Source of the DNA: Brevibacterium permense
GTDB lineage: Bacteria; Actinomycetota; Actinomycetes; Actinomycetales; Brevibacteriaceae
Length of the DNA stretch: 64,000 nucleotides
Assembly: GCF_025506275.1 (NCBI RefSeq)
Contig: NZ_QYCP01000089.1
Coordinates: forward strand, 62,001-126,000
Direction: 5' to 3'
The notes beneath the pieces were generated by a model. The model was not told the DNA's origin. It worked only from the letters and a program-made list of their open reading frames with translations, and made no database searches. Of this stretch, positions 63,069 through 64,000 are shown piece after piece (positions within the stretch are counted from its first letter, which is position 1; each line of letters starts with the position of its first letter). The position numbers and the translations under genes are program-made.

Positions 63069-63150
63069 ATCTCACAAACTCCTATTGTTTGTCTGTCCGG
63101 TGGGTGCCCCGGTCGATGGTCGCCCCAGAGGATGCTCCGAGGTCGGTCTT

Positions 63151-63175
63151 TATTCGATTGTCGGTATTCGGTTGT
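63151..63175. promoter_or_regulatory. Direct repeat upstream of glpF
   Basis: tattcgattgt (63,151-63,161) and tattcggttgt (63,165-63,175) are 11-mers with one difference, 14 bases apart, in the 130-base gap between glpD and glpF. A candidate site for a glycerol regulator. Confidence 0.4.
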
Positions 63176-63200
63176 GATCCCGCACTTCGCTGTGAACGGT

Positions 63201-64000
63201 TCAGTGGAGGGTCTCTCCGACCAGGGCCGCCGCCGAGGCGTCGTCGTCGGTGGACTCGGCCGCGACCTGGGCGTCGACATGGGCATTGAACGCCTCGACC
63301 TCGGCCGTCTGACGGTCGTCGTCCCATCCGAGGATGGATGCGACGATGGCCGCGACCGCCTCGGCGGCGTTCTTCCCCCTGTCCGGGGCCTCGTAGTTCA
63401 GCCGCATGCGCCGCTCCAGGATGTCGCCGAGGTGGACGGCTCCCTCCGCGGCGGCCGCGTAGTGGGCTTCGACGCGCAGGTACCGTTCGGCACCGTCCAG
63501 CGGCTGACCGAGTTCGGGGTCCTCATCGACGAGGTCGAGCAGATCCTCGATGAGGGTGCCGTAGCGGCGGATGAGTCGTTTGACGCGGTCCTCGTCCCAA
63601 CCGTACTTCTCCGCGATCCCGGACTGGCCGCGCCGCAGCGCACCAACTCCCTGGGCGCCGAGCAGCGGCACGGATTCGGTCAGCGACCGACGGTCCTTCG
63701 CGTCGTCGCCGAGGACGAAGTCCACGGCGTCTTCGGCCATCACTCGGTAGGTGGTGAACTTGCCGCCGGCGATCGCGGCGAGGGCCGGTTCGACCTCCAT
63801 CACTGTGTGTTCGCGGGAGACCTTCGTCGAGGCCTGTCCTTCCTTGACGACCGGCTGGAGCAGCGGCCGCAGTCCGGAGTAGACGCCGATGACATCCTCG
63901 CGGGTGAGTTTGTCGGCCAGGATGGCGTTGGCATGTTCGAGCAGGTAGTCGATGTCCTGCGAGGTCGCCACCGGTGCGTCGACGTCTTCGTTCCACGGAG
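63201..64000 (-). CDS. glpD: Glycerol-3-phosphate dehydrogenase, C-terminal part (partial)
   Basis: The last 266 codons; the gene continues past the window end, since the frame stays open to 64,000 as WNEDVDAPVATSQDIDYLL. GlpD features are DVIGVYSGLRPLL, the FAD-binding G-G-K-F-T-T-Y-R, and the helical C-terminal domain (GWDEDRVKRLIRRYG). It oxidises glycerol-3-phosphate at the membrane and feeds electrons to menaquinone. Same strand as glpF and glpK. Confidence 0.93.
   Translation of the reverse strand, partial: PWNEDVDAPVATSQDIDYLLEHANAILADKLTREDVIGVYSGLRPLLQPVVKEGQASTKVSREHTVMEVEPALAAIAGGKFTTYRVMAEDAVDFVLGDDAKDRRSLTESVPLLGAQGVGALRRGQSGIAEKYGWDEDRVKRLIRRYGTLIEDLLDLVDEDPELGQPLDGAERYLRVEAHYAAAAEGAVHLGDILERRMRLNYEAPDRGKNAAEAVAAIVASILGWDDDRQTAEVEAFNAHVDAQVAAESTDDDASAAALVGETLH

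Overview
The window comes from a high-GC actinobacterium with an oxidative, menaquinone-based lifestyle. Pointers are the full menaquinone cluster, a Rex-linked heme/cytochrome c cluster, the tiny actinobacterial ribosomal protein bS22, the DUF3263 and DUF4229 families, and many GTG/TTG starts. A Brevibacterium-like member of the Micrococcales is my best guess, from the general look of the proteins only; no database was consulted.

Positions 1-11,050 are the right-hand part of an integrated phage-like element. Its tyrosine integrase (9,870-11,024) sits against the 3' end of tRNA-Met, the likely attachment site. Minus-strand genes resemble actinophage replication genes, a small terminase and the first codons of a possible large terminase. 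The right part is decayed: the replication gene is truncated and frame-broken, a 29-bp direct-repeat unit breaks a small gene, and three single-base homopolymer changes disturb frames. Between the minus-strand genes lie two plus-strand cargo genes (DUF3263 and an AT-richer HEPN-type putative RNase) closed by a strong terminator, which looks like a defence or moron cassette. A secreted cationic protein and two coiled-coil proteins are further accessory genes.

Positions 11,100-26,000 are chromosomal core: tRNA-Met, tRNA-Thr and tRNA-Tyr, a glycerophosphodiesterase, a transporter plus M20 amidohydrolase pair, DUF1992, YajQ, a metE remnant, a RelA/SpoT-domain protein, ferredoxin-NADP reductase, RarD, a GntR-ABC module, and a DUF318 permease. 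From 23,889 to 37,175 runs the menaquinone cluster: polyprenyl synthase, geranylgeranyl-type reductase, menG, menF, menD, menC, menB, menE and menA, with an esterase and a lipoprotein in the middle. menH and a DHNA-CoA thioesterase are not seen.

Positions 38,732-51,696 are a long minus-strand block. It starts with bS22, a glutaredoxin-like protein and Rex, continues with an unusual glutamyl-tRNA reductase/porphobilinogen deaminase fusion (HemA-HemC), a HemD with a degenerate SUMT-like domain, HemB, a MarR regulator and HemL, and ends with a phosphatase and the ResA-CcdA-ResB-CcsB cytochrome c assembly system. Many of these genes overlap by 1-4 bases, so heme synthesis, heme delivery and redox sensing are probably co-expressed.

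Positions 51,927-64,000 hold an AcuC-type deacetylase, KtrB/KtrA potassium uptake, tRNA-Gly, an acetate-type symporter with its DUF485 partner and a RamA-like regulator, ProC, a sugar-phosphate isomerase-like protein, and glpK-glpF-glpD (the last cut by the window end).

Non-coding highlights are long perfect palindromes at gene ends. Two of them, 40 kb apart, share one sequence and differ only by a compensatory base pair. A 600-bp gene-free stretch after 38,131 carries two tandem-repeat arrays.
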